NCBI GenBank assembly: GCA_026169195.1
Contig: JAPFEH010000078.1
Location: 1-64,000, forward strand
Length of the DNA stretch: 64,000 bases
Reading direction: 5' to 3'
Source: Dysosmobacter sp.
GTDB taxonomy: Bacteria > Bacillota > Clostridia > Oscillospirales > Oscillospiraceae
Made by a program: the position numbers and the translations under genes
Part shown: piece after piece, positions 1 through 9,944 of the stretch
Layout: each line of letters opens with the position of its first letter
How positions within the stretch are numbered: position 1 is the first letter of the stretch
Notes under the pieces: model-generated
Databases searched by the model: none
What the model saw: the letters and a program-made list of their open reading frames with translations, nothing else
Told to the model about the DNA's origin: nothing

Positions 1-2
1 AT

Positions 3-71
3 CGTATTGATTACGGGGAGAAGCTCTTGGATATGTGTATACCTTCTCTCGGACATGATAATACCCCCTGA
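3..71 (+). CDS. Possible C-terminal tail of an upstream gene (partial)
   Basis: An open frame enters from before the window and ends at a TGA at 69-71. It encodes about 22 residues rich in charged and hydrophobic residues. A strong plus-strand terminator begins inside its last codons, which is what one expects for the end of a real plus-strand gene. No family can be recognised from so few residues, so this is inferred mainly from the terminator. Confidence 0.35.
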   Translation, partial: RIDYGEKLLDMCIPSLGHDNTP

Positions 72-109
72 TGTAGTACTCTTATTTTCCTACATCAGGG
101 GGCTTTTTG
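64..109 (+). terminator. Rho-independent terminator
   Basis: A perfect 13-bp inverted repeat pairs 64-76 with 90-102 around a 13-nt loop and is followed on the plus strand by CTTTTTG. It suits a gene ending from the left. On the minus strand it lies downstream of the LysE-type gene and could also stop that transcript, although the T-run there is poor. Confidence 0.8.
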
Positions 110-165
110 TCTATTGTCCGTTTTTACTGGACCTGTGCAAAGTTCCATCCGGGGCTTTCCGGTAT

Positions 166-756
166 TTACATGGATACGATCTTCCACGCGCACCACACCA
201 GCATGGCTGCCATGACCGTGTTGACCGCCTTGGAATACTTTTGATACAACGGGAACAGGAGGCTGCCCAGCGTCGCCCAGATCAGGTTGCCCGTTCCGGC
301 GCACAGCGCCATGATGCAGGCAAATGCCAGCACCATCTCCACATGGAAGCCCTGCGGCATGATGTATGCGGAATAAAAGGCGATCCCCAGCATCAAGATC
401 TTGATATTCAGGAATTGCAGCAAAAACCCGTTGAAATAGGAAAGAGGCTTGGAGGCGCTTTCCGCGCCATTTCCCGCCTTGCGGGTCAGGGTCTTCCACG
501 CCAGATACAGCACATAGCCCGCGCCGACATATTTCGCCGCCGGAACGATCTGCGGGACGATTTCTCCCAGCCCCGCGCAGCTGAAACCGCAGATCAGCAT
601 GATCGCCAGAAGTCCCGTCCAAATCCCGCACAGCAGCGGGCGGCACTTGCGGAATCCGAAGGTGCTGGTGCTGCTGAGCAGCAGAATGTTGTTGGGGCCG
701 GGCGAAAAGGTGGTGGCACAGGCGGACAGCGCCAACTCCAGATAAACTGCGGTCAT
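166..756 (-). CDS. LysE/RhtB-family amino acid exporter
   Basis: The product is 196 residues and very hydrophobic, with about six membrane segments, the size and layout of LysE/RhtB/CadD exporters. The family hallmark near the N-terminus is present: a helix ending in SPGPNN at about residues 18-23. I chose the ATG at 756 because a GGAGAG ribosome site lies upstream; a longer in-frame start at 831 has no such site. It is the last gene of the ilvC-ilvD-DUF815 string, 40 bp after the DUF815 gene. The context suggests export of an amino acid, possibly branched-chain, but the substrate cannot be read from sequence. Confidence 0.85.
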   Translation of the reverse strand: MTAVYLELALSACATTFSPGPNNILLLSSTSTFGFRKCRPLLCGIWTGLLAIMLICGFSCAGLGEIVPQIVPAAKYVGAGYVLYLAWKTLTRKAGNGAESASKPLSYFNGFLLQFLNIKILMLGIAFYSAYIMPQGFHVEMVLAFACIMALCAGTGNLIWATLGSLLFPLYQKYSKAVNTVMAAMLVWCAWKIVSM

Positions 757-796
757 AGAAACATTCTCTCCTTTTCCTTTGGTCGTTTCAACAGGT

Positions 797-1987
797 TCAG
801 CAGGGTACGCCTGCCTTGCAAAGCTCCACAAACTGCTTGGCTACCCGCGCGCTGCGTCCTCCCGCCCGAAGGGCGAAGGCCTCGCTGCGGATATGAAGCT
901 CCCGCTCCTCCAGCGGCAGCGCATACTGGCGTGCCAGCTCATCCACAATATAGAGATACCGGTCCTTATCGGGGCTTGCAAAGGTGATGGTCAATCCAAA
1001 TCGGGCCGATAGGCTCATCAGCTCCTGCCGGGTATCGCTTTCATGAATATCGTCGCCGCTGCGGTCTGTCAAGGTCTCTTTGATGAGGTGCCGGCGGTTG
1101 CTGGTAGCATAAACGGCAATGTTTTTTGCCCGTCCTCCCACGCTTCCTTCCAGAATGGCCTTCAACGCCGCAAACTGATCGTCATTGGCGGTGAAGCTCA
1201 GGTCATCAATGAACAGGACGAATTTCAGCGGATTGGCTGCCAGCGTATCCATCAGGTCCGGCAACTGGTACAGCTGGTTTTTCTTCACCTCCACCAGCCG
1301 CAGTCCCTCTCCGGCAAAGGCATTGGCAATGGCCTTGATGGTGCTGGATTTTCCCGTACCGGCATCGCCGTACAGCAAAACATTGTTGGCAGGCCGGCCT
1401 TCCAGCAGCGCCTTGGTGTTGGCAATGATCTTTTGGCGTTCCTGCTCATAGCCCGGCAGCTCCTCCAGGCGCTGGGGGTCGGGATGCTTCACCGGTACCA
1501 GACGGCCGTTTTCCACCGTAAACATATGATAACGGGCAAACACGCCGTAGCCTTTGGTCCCGACCTCCTGCATCCGCCGGCGGTAATCTCCCGCGATGGA
1601 GTCATCCGAGACCGTCCACCCCTCCAGAAACAGGGGAGCGTGTTCCAGCCCTGCCATCAGATCCGGCAGCCGGACCTGTGCCAGTTGGTCCAGAAACGCC
1701 AGCTCCTTGGCGAGACACCGCTCCAGCACCGGGGTCACCGCACCGGCAGCGTAGCCTTGAATACAGACATTCTCACTTTCCATCACAGCGTTGCGGAGAT
1801 AGGCGCTCCAGTCCTCTCCGTACCGGAACAGGCGGGCTTCAAACTCCGCGCAGCAGCCGGTAAACGCGGTCTGATTCCGGCAGCGTGCCTCCAGCATGGC
1901 GCAAAAGGCCGACACCACCGGATCTTCCAGCAGTTCCCGGAAGATCACAAGCCCCTCCAGCCGCTGCTTCATCTCTTCAAATGTCAT
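797..1987 (-). CDS. DUF815-family AAA+ ATPase
   Basis: The 396-residue protein has an N-terminal helical region of about 190 residues followed by an AAA+ core. A Walker A motif, GDAGTGKSS, lies at about residue 208, Walker B, FVLFIDDLSF, at about 257, and a sensor-1-like ATSNRRHL at about 293. This matches the DUF815 family of predicted ATPases, whose cellular role is not established. The ATG follows a GGGGAG ribosome site. The gene begins 21 bp after ilvD and precedes the LysE-type exporter, so it is probably cotranscribed with ilvCD and sits under the Ile T-box. A link to amino acid supply is only contextual. Confidence 0.85.
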   Translation of the reverse strand: MTFEEMKQRLEGLVIFRELLEDPVVSAFCAMLEARCRNQTAFTGCCAEFEARLFRYGEDWSAYLRNAVMESENVCIQGYAAGAVTPVLERCLAKELAFLDQLAQVRLPDLMAGLEHAPLFLEGWTVSDDSIAGDYRRRMQEVGTKGYGVFARYHMFTVENGRLVPVKHPDPQRLEELPGYEQERQKIIANTKALLEGRPANNVLLYGDAGTGKSSTIKAIANAFAGEGLRLVEVKKNQLYQLPDLMDTLAANPLKFVLFIDDLSFTANDDQFAALKAILEGSVGGRAKNIAVYATSNRRHLIKETLTDRSGDDIHESDTRQELMSLSARFGLTITFASPDKDRYLYIVDELARQYALPLEERELHIRSEAFALRAGGRSARVAKQFVELCKAGVPC

Positions 1988-2008
1988 GGAATCACTCCCC
2001 GGATCAGA

Positions 2009-3667
2009 TTACCGCAAAACGGCGCCTTCATCGGCGCTGGTGACCATGCGGGCATACCGCCCCAGCCAGCCGGTGGTGATGTTGGGCGCAGGCTGGACAT
2101 ACGCAGCTCTGCGGGCAGCCAGCTCCTCGTCGGATACCAGCAGGGACACCGAGGCGTCCGGAATGTTGATGGCGATCAGGTCTCCTTCCCGCACCAGTCC
2201 GATGGGACCGCCGGAAGCAGCCTCGGGACTGACGTGGCCGATGGAGGCGCCCCGGCTGGCGCCGGAAAACCGCCCGTCGGTGATCAACGCCACTGTCCTA
2301 TCCAGCCCCATACCCGCAAGGGCCGATGTGGGGTTGAGCATCTCCCGCATACCGGGACCGCCCTTGGGACCCTCGTAGCGAATGACCACCACGTCGCCGG
2401 GGAGGATCTTCCCTTCATAAATGGCGGCAATGGCCGTCTCCTCGCTGTCAAAAACCCGGGCGGGTCCCGTGTGGACCTGCATCTCCGGCGCCACGGCGCT
2501 GCGCTTGACCACACAGCCGTTGGGCGCCAGATTTCCCCACAGGATCTGCAGACCGCCGTTGGTGCTGTATGGATCCTCGATGGGCCGGATGGCGCTGTGG
2601 TCGAGGTTCCGCGCCCCCTGAATATTTTCCCCAACGGTCTTTCCGGTGACCGTCAGGCAATCCAGATCCAGCAGCCCCTGCTTTGCCAGCTCCGCCTGCA
2701 CGGCGGGGATTCCGCCGGCAGCGTGCAGATCCGGCATATGGGTGGATCCGGCGGGAGCCAGATGGCACAGGTTCGGCGTTCTGGCGGAGATCTCATTGAA
2801 TACCGCCAGATCCACCGGCACGCCGGCCTCATGGGCAATGGCCAGCAGATGCAGCACCGTGTTGGTGGAGCAGCCCAAGGCCATATCGCAGGTCAGGGCA
2901 TTGCGGATGCTGCGCTCATTGATGATGTCCCGGGCGCAGAGATTCCGGCGGACCATTTCCATAATGGCGGCGCCGGCCCGGCGGCCCAGCTGGAGGCGGC
3001 TGCTGTATGCGGCGGGAATGGTGCCGTTTCCCGGCAGCGCGATGCCGATGGCCTCGCAGAGACAGTTCATGCTGTTGGCGGTATACATTCCGGAACAGCT
3101 GCCGCAGCTGGGACAGCAGTTCTGCGTGCACTCCTCCAGCTTTTCCTCCGTAATCATGCCGGCTTTGAAGGAGCCGACCGCCTCAAACATCTTGGAAAGG
3201 CTGACCTCCTGCCCGTCATAGCTGCCGGCCAGCATGGGGCCGCCGGAGCAGACCACGGCGGGTACGTTCATCCGGACAGCCGCCATCACCATACCGGGAA
3301 CGATCTTATCACAGTTGGGCACCAGCACACAGCCGTCGAACTGGTGCGCCATGAACATGGTCTCCACACTGTCGCAAATCAGCTCCCGGCTGGCCAGAGA
3401 GTATTTCATCCCCACATGCCCCATGGCGATGCCGTCGCACACCCCGATGGCCGGCACCATAAAGGGCGTTCCGCCGGCCGCCTCGATCCCGCTTTTCACC
3501 GCAGCGGTCAGCTTGTCCAGATTCATATGGCCGGGAACGATGTCACTGTGGGCGCTGACCACGGCGATCAGCGGCTTTTGCAGGTCCTCCGGCGTATACC
3601 CCAGCGCGTAAAAGAGGCTGCGGTTGGGCGCGCGCTCCACACCTTTTGTCACATTATCACTGCGCAT
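2009..3667 (-). CDS. ilvD: Dihydroxy-acid dehydratase
   Basis: IlvD dehydrates 2,3-dihydroxy-isovalerate and 2,3-dihydroxy-3-methylvalerate to the 2-keto acids that give valine and isoleucine. The 552 residues are full length. Iron-sulfur ligands are visible in [12 protein letters not shown] (about residue 118) and in [20 protein letters not shown] (about 183). The start ATG has an AAGGAG site. It follows ilvC by 14 bp and so belongs to the Ile T-box operon. Acetolactate synthase (ilvB/N) is not in this window. Confidence 0.97.
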   Translation of the reverse strand: MRSDNVTKGVERAPNRSLFYALGYTPEDLQKPLIAVVSAHSDIVPGHMNLDKLTAAVKSGIEAAGGTPFMVPAIGVCDGIAMGHVGMKYSLASRELICDSVETMFMAHQFDGCVLVPNCDKIVPGMVMAAVRMNVPAVVCSGGPMLAGSYDGQEVSLSKMFEAVGSFKAGMITEEKLEECTQNCCPSCGSCSGMYTANSMNCLCEAIGIALPGNGTIPAAYSSRLQLGRRAGAAIMEMVRRNLCARDIINERSIRNALTCDMALGCSTNTVLHLLAIAHEAGVPVDLAVFNEISARTPNLCHLAPAGSTHMPDLHAAGGIPAVQAELAKQGLLDLDCLTVTGKTVGENIQGARNLDHSAIRPIEDPYSTNGGLQILWGNLAPNGCVVKRSAVAPEMQVHTGPARVFDSEETAIAAIYEGKILPGDVVVIRYEGPKGGPGMREMLNPTSALAGMGLDRTVALITDGRFSGASRGASIGHVSPEAASGGPIGLVREGDLIAINIPDASVSLLVSDEELAARRAAYVQPAPNITTGWLGRYARMVTSADEGAVLR

Positions 3668-3681
3668 GTTCCGTTGTCTCC

Positions 3682-4701
3682 TTACTTTTTCAGCCAGCTC
3701 ATCATGGCCCGCAGCTGGGCGCCCACCTTTTCGATGGGGTGCTCGGCAGCCATCCGGCGCTGGGCCAGGAAATGGGTCTTGCGTCCGCCGTTGGGATTCA
3801 TCTCCGTCAGGAATTCAGAAGCAAAGGTGCCGTCCTGAATCTCCCTCAGGATCTGCCGCATCTCCTTGCGGGTATCCTCCGTGATCAGGCGGCTGCGGGT
3901 GCGGTAATCGCCGTATTCCGCCGTATTGGAAATGGAATAGCTCATCTTGCCAAAGCCGCCCTCATTGATGAGGTCGATGATGAGCTTCATCTCATGGCAG
4001 GTCTCAAAGTATGCCATCTCCGGCTCGTATCCGGCCTCCACCAGCGTCTCAAAGCCTGCCTGAATCAAACCGCACACGCCGCCGCAGAGAACTGCCTGCT
4101 CGCCAAAGAGGTCCGTCTCGGTCTCTTCCTTGAAGGTGGTTTCCAGAATTCCAGCGCGGCCGGCGCCGATTCCGGAGGCATATGCCAGCGCCGTATCCTT
4201 GGCCTTTCCGGTGAAGTTCTGTTCCACACAGATCAGGCTGGGAACGCCCTTGCCCTCCAGATACTGGCTGCGAACCGTGTGGCCGGGGCCCTTGGGCGCA
4301 ATCATGATTACGTCCACATTGGCAGGCGGCACGATGGTCTTGAAGTGGATATTGAAGCCATGGGCAAACGCCAGCGTCTTTCCCTCCGTCATATACGGGG
4401 CTACCTGCTTGTTGTAAATGTCGGCACACAGCTCGTCAGGCACCAGCATCATCACCACGTCGCCGGCCTTGGCAGCCTCCTCCACCTCCATGACATGGAA
4501 GTTGGGGCAGGTTTCGGCAAACTTGGCAGCCTTTTCCCAATGGGCAGAGCCTTTCCGCAGGCCTACCACCACGTCGACGCCGGATTCCGCCAGATTTTCA
4601 GAATGGGCGTGGCCCTGAGAGCCGAAGCCGATCACAGCCACGGTCTTACCGTCCAACATCCCCAAATTGCAATCAGAATCATAATACTTTTTCACAGCCA
4701 T
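3682..4701 (-). CDS. ilvC: Ketol-acid reductoisomerase
   Basis: IlvC isomerises and reduces 2-acetolactate or 2-aceto-2-hydroxybutyrate in valine and isoleucine synthesis. At 339 residues it is the short class I form. The N-terminal Rossmann fold carries the dinucleotide loop GFGSQGHA (about residues 26-33), followed by GLRKGS, which suggests NADPH preference by family precedent. The C-terminal knotted helical domain includes [10 protein letters not shown] and the SxSNTAEYG segment. It is the first gene after the T-box leader at 4784-5066. Confidence 0.97.
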   Translation of the reverse strand: MAVKKYYDSDCNLGMLDGKTVAVIGFGSQGHAHSENLAESGVDVVVGLRKGSAHWEKAAKFAETCPNFHVMEVEEAAKAGDVVMMLVPDELCADIYNKQVAPYMTEGKTLAFAHGFNIHFKTIVPPANVDVIMIAPKGPGHTVRSQYLEGKGVPSLICVEQNFTGKAKDTALAYASGIGAGRAGILETTFKEETETDLFGEQAVLCGGVCGLIQAGFETLVEAGYEPEMAYFETCHEMKLIIDLINEGGFGKMSYSISNTAEYGDYRTRSRLITEDTRKEMRQILREIQDGTFASEFLTEMNPNGGRKTHFLAQRRMAAEHPIEKVGAQLRAMMSWLKK

Positions 4702-4783
4702 GGTACATTCTCCTTTTTGTCGTTTCTCGATTTGATTGTGTTTGCGCTGATGGCTCCCGACTGGCGAGCTGCCCGTTCAACAT

Positions 4784-5066
4784 CAAAAAACGCCTCTGCC
4801 TCTTGTCAGTCAAGAGGCAAAGGCGTTTCAAATATCCTTCGCGGTACCACTCTTGTTAACGATTCCATCGGAAATCGTCATCTCAGCAGGCTCCAACAAG
4901 CCCTGCACGGTAACGGGTGCGGCCGGCTCTGCCTAACGGTCTCCCCTCAGCAGGCTACTCCGGGATGATTTCACCTTCTCCGACGCTTATTGCCTTGCAC
5001 CAGACGGCAACTCTCTGAAAGCGGAGCGAAGTGGGCTACTTGTTCCCTTCATCATATTTTTCTTGA
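4784..5066 (-). promoter_or_regulatory. T-box riboswitch, isoleucine specifier, controlling ilvCD
   Basis: The leader carries the T-box element TGGTACCGCG (complement of 4840-4849) and a Stem I with the AGAGAG motif. In the specifier loop the codon ATC (complement of 4967-4969) is followed five bases later by GGAG; the same geometry is seen in the other two T-boxes of this window. ATC reads tRNA-Ile, fitting ilvC-ilvD. The TGGT bulge would pair with an ACCA tRNA end, consistent with discriminator A73. The leader ends in a terminator hairpin at 4785-4825 that competes with the antiterminator. Confidence 0.93.
4785..4825 (-). terminator. T-box regulated terminator before ilvC
   Basis: A 15-bp stem pairs 4811-4825 with 4791-4805 around a 5-nt loop, with one mismatch, and is followed on the minus strand by six T residues. 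Its upstream arm lies just after the T-box element, as needed for the terminator/antiterminator switch. Confidence 0.9.
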
Positions 5067-5071
5067 GGGTG

Positions 5072-5100
5072 ATTCTGCCATAGAATGAGAAAAATGTCAA
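5072..5100 (-). promoter_or_regulatory. Promoter of the ilvC T-box operon
   Basis: A perfect -35 TTGACA (complement of 5095-5100), a 17-bp spacer and a -10 CAGAAT (complement of 5072-5077) start just after the leuB stop codon. This predicts a start near 5065. It makes ilvCD independent of the upstream leu operon. Confidence 0.7.
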
Positions 5101-5110
5101 GCCCCTTTTT

Positions 5111-6190
5111 TTATTTTTTTGCAATCCGGCTGCAGATCTGCGCGCCCATTTCCCGGCACCCCGCCAATCTGCACCCCGGCTGCATGATGTCGCCGCAGCG
5201 GAGCCCGTCGCTCAGGACCTGCTGCACCGCCGCTTCCACCGCGTCCGCTTCCGCCGCCATGTCCAAGCTGTACCGCAGCATCATCGCCGCCGCCAGAATG
5301 GTGCCGATGGGGTTGGCGCGGTCCTGCCCCGCAATGTCCGGCGCGGAGCCGTGGATCGGCTCATAAAGCCCCCTGCTGCCCTCCCCCATGCTGGACGAGG
5401 GGATCATCCCGATGGAACCGGTGATCTGGCTGGCCTCATCCGAGAGAATGTCTCCAAACAGGTTTTCCGTCACGATCACGTCAAACTGACCGGGGTCCCG
5501 AACGATCTGCATGGCGGCGTTATCCACATACATGTGGAGCAATTCCACGTCCGGATATGCTTCGGCCACCTCTGTGACCACCCTGCGCCACAGGCGGGAG
5601 GTCGCCAGCACATTGGCCTTGTCGATGGAGGTGACCCGTTTCCGCCGCTTTTGCGCCATGCCAAACGCCACATGGGCCACCCGCCGGATCTCCTGCTCCG
5701 TATAGGCCATGATGTCCACAGACTTCTGCTGTCCTTCCGCAGTCTCGGTGCGGTGCTCGCCGAAGTACACGCCGCCGATCAGCTCCCGCACCACCACAAA
5801 GTCGATGCCCTTTTCGGCAATCTCCGGCCGCAGAGGGCAGGCATCCGCCAGCTGCGGGAACATACGGGCGGGCCGGATATTGGTATAAAGCCCCATGGCG
5901 GCCCGCAGCTGCAGCAGCCCCCGTTCCGGACGGTTTTCCGCAGGCTGGCTGTCCCATTTGGGTCCGCCTACGGCGCCAAGCAGCACACTGTCCGCTTTCA
6001 GACAGGTCTCCAGACTCTCCGGCGGCAGGGGAACTCCGAAGGCATCAATGGCGTTCCCCCCCATGGGGGCATCACGGTACGTGAAGGTGTGGCCGAACCG
6101 CTCCCCCACGGCATCCAGCACCCGCAGTGTCTCTCCTACGATCTCCGGTCCGATTCCGTCTCCCCGGATCACGGCAATGGTCTTGTTCAT
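5111..6190 (-). CDS. leuB: 3-isopropylmalate dehydrogenase
   Basis: LeuB oxidatively decarboxylates 3-isopropylmalate to 2-ketoisocaproate using NAD+. The 359 residues are full length. The N-terminus has IRGDGIGPE, and the metal and substrate site is seen in the [14 protein letters not shown] segment (about residue 241) and the [15 protein letters not shown] signature (about 276). Its ATG overlaps the leuD stop in an ATGA, so the two are translationally coupled. It is the last gene of leuACDB. No clear terminator separates it from the ilvC promoter. Confidence 0.97.
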   Translation of the reverse strand: MNKTIAVIRGDGIGPEIVGETLRVLDAVGERFGHTFTYRDAPMGGNAIDAFGVPLPPESLETCLKADSVLLGAVGGPKWDSQPAENRPERGLLQLRAAMGLYTNIRPARMFPQLADACPLRPEIAEKGIDFVVVRELIGGVYFGEHRTETAEGQQKSVDIMAYTEQEIRRVAHVAFGMAQKRRKRVTSIDKANVLATSRLWRRVVTEVAEAYPDVELLHMYVDNAAMQIVRDPGQFDVIVTENLFGDILSDEASQITGSIGMIPSSSMGEGSRGLYEPIHGSAPDIAGQDRANPIGTILAAAMMLRYSLDMAAEADAVEAAVQQVLSDGLRCGDIMQPGCRLAGCREMGAQICSRIAKK

Positions 6191-6684
6191 GCTTCCGTCC
6201 TCCCTGCCCGCAGCGATGCCATCAGCCCGCCTTTGGCGATCATGTCCTTGATAAAGGGGGGAAACGGCTCTGCCTGATAGGTTTCGCCCTTTGTCACATT
6301 GGTGATCACGCCGGTGTCAAAATCCACCGTGACTTCATCGCCGTTCCGGATCCCGTCGCTGGCGGCGGGGCATTCCAGAATGGGCAGCCCGATGTTGATG
6401 GCATTGCGGTAAAAGATGCGGGCAAAGTTTTTGGCAATGACGCAGCGGATCCCGCTGGCCTTGATGGCAATGGGCGCGTGCTCCCGGGAGGAGCCGCAGC
6501 CGAAGTTGACGCCCGCCACCATCAAATCGCCCGCTTTGACCCGTCCGGCAAAGTCCGCGTCCAGATCCACCATGCAGTGGGCAGCCAGCTCCGCAGGGTC
6601 CTGCGTTGCCAGATAGCGGGCAGGGATGATCACGTCCGTATCCACATGATCGCCGTATTTGTGTACCGTTCCATGTACGTTCAT
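6187..6684 (-). CDS. leuD: 3-isopropylmalate dehydratase small subunit
   Basis: LeuD is the swivel subunit that combines with LeuC to isomerise 2- to 3-isopropylmalate. The 165-residue length fits the short archaeal/clostridial form. The signature [14 protein letters not shown] is at about residues 57-70, and NAINIGLPI is further on. It follows leuC by 55 bp and overlaps leuB by 4 bp. Confidence 0.95.
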   Translation of the reverse strand: MNVHGTVHKYGDHVDTDVIIPARYLATQDPAELAAHCMVDLDADFAGRVKAGDLMVAGVNFGCGSSREHAPIAIKASGIRCVIAKNFARIFYRNAINIGLPILECPAASDGIRNGDEVTVDFDTGVITNVTKGETYQAEPFPPFIKDMIAKGGLMASLRAGRTEA

Positions 6685-6739
6685 ATCCGTTCTCCGTTCC
6701 GCCGCAGCGCGGCATTTCTCAATTCTCTCCGTGTGCCTT

Positions 6740-8005
6740 TCAGCCCTCCAGATCCTCCGGATGGCACAGATGCCCTGCTACGCCGGACGCCGCCGCCACT
6801 GCGGGGGAGGCAAGATACACCTCGCTGTCCACATGGCCCATGCGGCCCACAAAGTTCCGGTTGGTGCTGGAGACGCACCGCTCTCCCGCCGCCAGAATGC
6901 CCATATAGCCGCCGAGGCACGGCCCGCAGGTGGGCGTGGAGACAATGCAGCCCGCCTCCAGAAAAATGTCGGTATAGCCCTCATGCATACACGCCCGGTA
7001 AACACTCTGGGTGGCGGGGATGATGATGCCCCGAACGCCGGGCGCCAGATGGCGGCCCTTCAAAACCGCTGCGGCAGCCGCCATATCCGGCAGCTGGCCG
7101 TTGGTGCAGGAGCCGATGACGATCTGGTCAATGGCGATCTCCTTTCCCTCCCGTGCGCTGTGGGCGTTTTCCGGCAGGTGCGGCCACGCTATGGTGCACT
7201 CCACCTGCCCCAGATCCAGCTCGATGGTGCGGGTATACTCCGCATCCGCATCCGCTTCAAAGGCGCGCCAAGGGCGGTCCACCCTGCCCTCCACATAGGC
7301 GCGGGTCACGTCGTCCACCGGAAAGATCCCGTTTTTCGCGCCCGCCTCAATGGCCATATTGGAGATGGTCAGCCGGTCATAAATGGTCAGATTTGCCACG
7401 CCGGGGCCGGTGAATTCCAGCGACTGGTATCGGGCGCCGTCCACGCCGATCATCCCGATGAGCGTCAGGATCACGTCCTTGCCGGAAACAAAGGGCTTCA
7501 TGGTTCCGGTCAGAACCACCCGAATGGCAGAGGGCACCTTGAACCACGTCTCTCCGGTGCCCATGGCGGCGCCCAGATCCGTGGAGCCTACACCGGTGGA
7601 AAAGGCGCCCAGCGCACCGTAGGTACAGGTGTGGGAGTCCGCTCCGATGACCGCCTCGCCGGGCGCTACCAGCCCTTTTTCCGGCAGCAGGGCATGTTCG
7701 ATGCCCATGGTTCCCACATCGTAAAAATGGTCGATGTCAAACCGGCGGGCAAAGGTGCGGCACTGCTTGCACTGGGTTGCGGATTTGATATCCTTGTTGG
7801 GCGCAAAATGATCCATCACCATGGCGACACGGCTTTTGTCAAACACCTTCTGAAACCCGGCGGCTTCAAACTCGTTGATCGCCACCGGCGTTGTGATATC
7901 ATTTCCCAGAACCAGATCCAGTCTGGCCTGAATCAGCTGTCCCGCCCGGACGGCGGGAAGCCCTGCATGGCTGGCCAGAATTTTTTGTGTCATTGTCATT
8001 CCCAT
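6740..8005 (-). CDS. leuC: 3-isopropylmalate dehydratase large subunit
   Basis: LeuC is the aconitase-type catalytic subunit. The 421-residue length matches the short LeuC type that pairs with a short LeuD. The cluster cysteines are in VIGSCTNGQ (about residue 296) and [10 protein letters not shown] (about 357), and [12 protein letters not shown] is present near residue 100. I chose the ATG at 8005, which follows AAGGAG; a TTG at 8026 inside the leuA stop region is also in frame but less likely. Confidence 0.95.
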   Translation of the reverse strand: MGMTMTQKILASHAGLPAVRAGQLIQARLDLVLGNDITTPVAINEFEAAGFQKVFDKSRVAMVMDHFAPNKDIKSATQCKQCRTFARRFDIDHFYDVGTMGIEHALLPEKGLVAPGEAVIGADSHTCTYGALGAFSTGVGSTDLGAAMGTGETWFKVPSAIRVVLTGTMKPFVSGKDVILTLIGMIGVDGARYQSLEFTGPGVANLTIYDRLTISNMAIEAGAKNGIFPVDDVTRAYVEGRVDRPWRAFEADADAEYTRTIELDLGQVECTIAWPHLPENAHSAREGKEIAIDQIVIGSCTNGQLPDMAAAAAVLKGRHLAPGVRGIIIPATQSVYRACMHEGYTDIFLEAGCIVSTPTCGPCLGGYMGILAAGERCVSSTNRNFVGRMGHVDSEVYLASPAVAAASGVAGHLCHPEDLEG

Positions 8006-8022
8006 CGTATGCTGCTCTCCTT

Positions 8023-9534
8023 TCAAACCGCCGCTTCCATGATTTTGTTGATGCCGTTGACGTAAGCCCGGATCGAGGACTCGATGACGTCGGTGGAAAG
8101 ACCGGTGCCTGTGTAGACCTGTCCGTTGGGCGTGGATACCTTGACCACGGCCTCGCCGATGGCATCCTCGCCGTCGGTAACGGCGTGGAGACTGAAGCTC
8201 TCCAGCTTGACGTCCATATCCAGCATCCGGTTGATGGCCTTGAAGGACGCGTCCAGAGGTCCGGAGCCGATGGCGACCTCCTCCAGAACCGCTTCCTCCC
8301 GCTGCAGCCGGACACAGGAGGTGTTGGGCAGCCCGTCACCGGCGTTGACCACATGGCTCAGCAGGCGGCAGGCGCCGGCGGCGGTGCTGCGGCGGTGGAG
8401 CACCAGCGCTTCAATGTCGCTGCTGGTAATGTTCTTTTTCTTATCCGCCAGAACCTTAAAGCGGGAAAAGACCTGCTCCAGTTCCTCATCCGTCAGCTCG
8501 TATCCCATGGATACCAGCCGCTCCCGCAGGGCATGCTTGCCGGAATGCTTGCCCAGCACCATGGTATTTTGCGGAATCCCCACGTCTGTGGAATTCATGA
8601 TCTCATAGGTCTGTGCGTTTGCGATGACACCGTGCTGGTGGATGCCGGATTCATGGGCAAAGGCATTGGCTCCCACAATGGCCTTGCTGGGAGCGATGGG
8701 CACGCCGGTGATGTTGCTGAGAAGCTTGCTGGAGCGGTAGATCTGTTTCGTGTTGATGCCGGTTTTCGCGTCATAGAAATCCCGCCGGGTATGAATCGCC
8801 ATCACCACTTCCTCCAGACTGGCGTTGCCCGCCCGCTCACCGATGCCGTTGACCGTGCACTCCACCTGCGTGGCTCCCGCCTTTACGCAGGCCAGTGTGT
8901 TGGCAACCGCCATGCCCAGATCATCGTGGCAGTGAACGGAGATGTCCGTATGTTCGATCCCCTCCACATGTGCCCGCAGATAAGCGATCAGCTCCGCCAT
9001 TTCCTGCGGTGTGGAATATCCCACGGTATCCGGCACGTTCAGCGTGGTGGCGCCTGCCGCCACCGCCTCGGAATAGCAGCGGGCCAGAAAGGCCGGCTCG
9101 GAGCGGGAGGCGTCCTCTGCGGAAAATTCAATATCCGCGCAGAATCCCTTGGCATACGCCACCATTTCGCGGATTCTGGAAAGCACCTGCTCCCGGGTCA
9201 TTTGCAGCTTATACTGCATATGCAGGTCGCTGGTGGCAAGAAACACGTGGATGCGGGGATGTCTTGCCTCCTTCACGGCGTCCCATGCGGCATCAATGTC
9301 CCCTTTCGTGCAGCGGGCCAGAGATGCCACCGTGCAGTTTGTCACGGCAGCGGCAATGGCCCGGACGCTCTTATGATCCATCGGAGAGGCAATGGCAAAG
9401 CCCGCCTCGATCACGTCCACCCCCAGCTTTTCCAGCTGCTTTGCCATTTCGATCTTTTCGGAAAGATCCATGCTGCAGCCGGGAGACTGCTCTCCGTCCC
9501 GAAGTGTGGTGTCAAAAATTTTGATGCGTTTCAT
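8023..9534 (-). CDS. leuA: 2-isopropylmalate synthase
   Basis: LeuA condenses acetyl-CoA and 2-ketoisovalerate, the committed leucine step. The 503 residues hold an HMGL-like TIM barrel with the opening signature [13 protein letters not shown], metal ligands in SVHCHDDLG, and a C-terminal leucine-sensing regulatory domain (from about residue 375) that allows feedback inhibition. The start at 9534 follows AGGAGGAG. An open frame continues 46 codons further upstream, but it runs through the T-box terminator and has no coding look, so the longer start is rejected. Confidence 0.96.
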   Translation of the reverse strand: MKRIKIFDTTLRDGEQSPGCSMDLSEKIEMAKQLEKLGVDVIEAGFAIASPMDHKSVRAIAAAVTNCTVASLARCTKGDIDAAWDAVKEARHPRIHVFLATSDLHMQYKLQMTREQVLSRIREMVAYAKGFCADIEFSAEDASRSEPAFLARCYSEAVAAGATTLNVPDTVGYSTPQEMAELIAYLRAHVEGIEHTDISVHCHDDLGMAVANTLACVKAGATQVECTVNGIGERAGNASLEEVVMAIHTRRDFYDAKTGINTKQIYRSSKLLSNITGVPIAPSKAIVGANAFAHESGIHQHGVIANAQTYEIMNSTDVGIPQNTMVLGKHSGKHALRERLVSMGYELTDEELEQVFSRFKVLADKKKNITSSDIEALVLHRRSTAAGACRLLSHVVNAGDGLPNTSCVRLQREEAVLEEVAIGSGPLDASFKAINRMLDMDVKLESFSLHAVTDGEDAIGEAVVKVSTPNGQVYTGTGLSTDVIESSIRAYVNGINKIMEAAV

Positions 9535-9565
9535 AACCTGTCTCCTCCTGCCTCGTTCTAAAAAC

Positions 9566-9609
9566 AAAAAAAACAGCCTTCGTCTCTTCTGCTGAAGAGA
9601 CGAAAGCTG
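9566..9609 (-). terminator. T-box regulated terminator before leuA
   Basis: A 16-bp stem pairs 9594-9609 with 9574-9589 around a 4-nt loop, with one G-U type mismatch, and is followed on the minus strand by eight T residues. It is the off-state hairpin of the leu leader. Confidence 0.92.
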
Positions 9610-9858
9610 TGAAATAGCTTCCGCGGTACCACTCTCATTGGCAACTGCCCACTCCCGGCATCGGCCCGGCATCTGCCGGACGAATCCGCCTCTCTGGTAA
9701 CGGTGAGGATACCCGTTTTCGCCTAAACCAAGGTCTCAGCGAAACTACTCAGGGGCCAGTGACATCCTTGTGCTCTGCACTGCCTCGCAGCAACCGGCAG
9801 CTCTCTGAAGCGTCCGCAAAAGGATTTTTCCCCGTCATCGTATTTGCTGTTTTTTGTT
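9566..9858 (-). promoter_or_regulatory. T-box riboswitch, leucine specifier, controlling leuACDB
   Basis: The T-box element TGGTACCGCG is the complement of 9622-9631, and Stem I carries AGAGAG. Aligned on the downstream GAGTAG segment shared with the ilvC leader, the specifier is CTG (complement of 9757-9759), a leucine codon followed by a purine. This matches leuACDB. TGGT again predicts an A discriminator, as in tRNA-Leu. Confidence 0.92.
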
Positions 9859-9864
9859 GGGGCT

Positions 9865-9893
9865 ATCATAACCGACCGTCCGGCTCTTGTCAA
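9865..9893 (-). promoter_or_regulatory. Promoter of the leuA T-box operon
   Basis: A perfect -35 TTGACA (complement of 9888-9893), a 17-bp spacer and a -10 TATGAT (complement of 9865-9870) predict a start near 9858, just before Stem I of the T-box. Confidence 0.85.
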
Positions 9894-9944
9894 GCGGCGG
9901 ATTCAGATTTTCAAAATACGACAAATTTTTCCCGCCGCAGCCGA

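Noticed and set aside
9535-9672. N-terminal extension of leuA
   Set aside because: It would be translated through the T-box terminator and T-run; the ATG at 9534 has the proper ribosome site and the family N-terminus.
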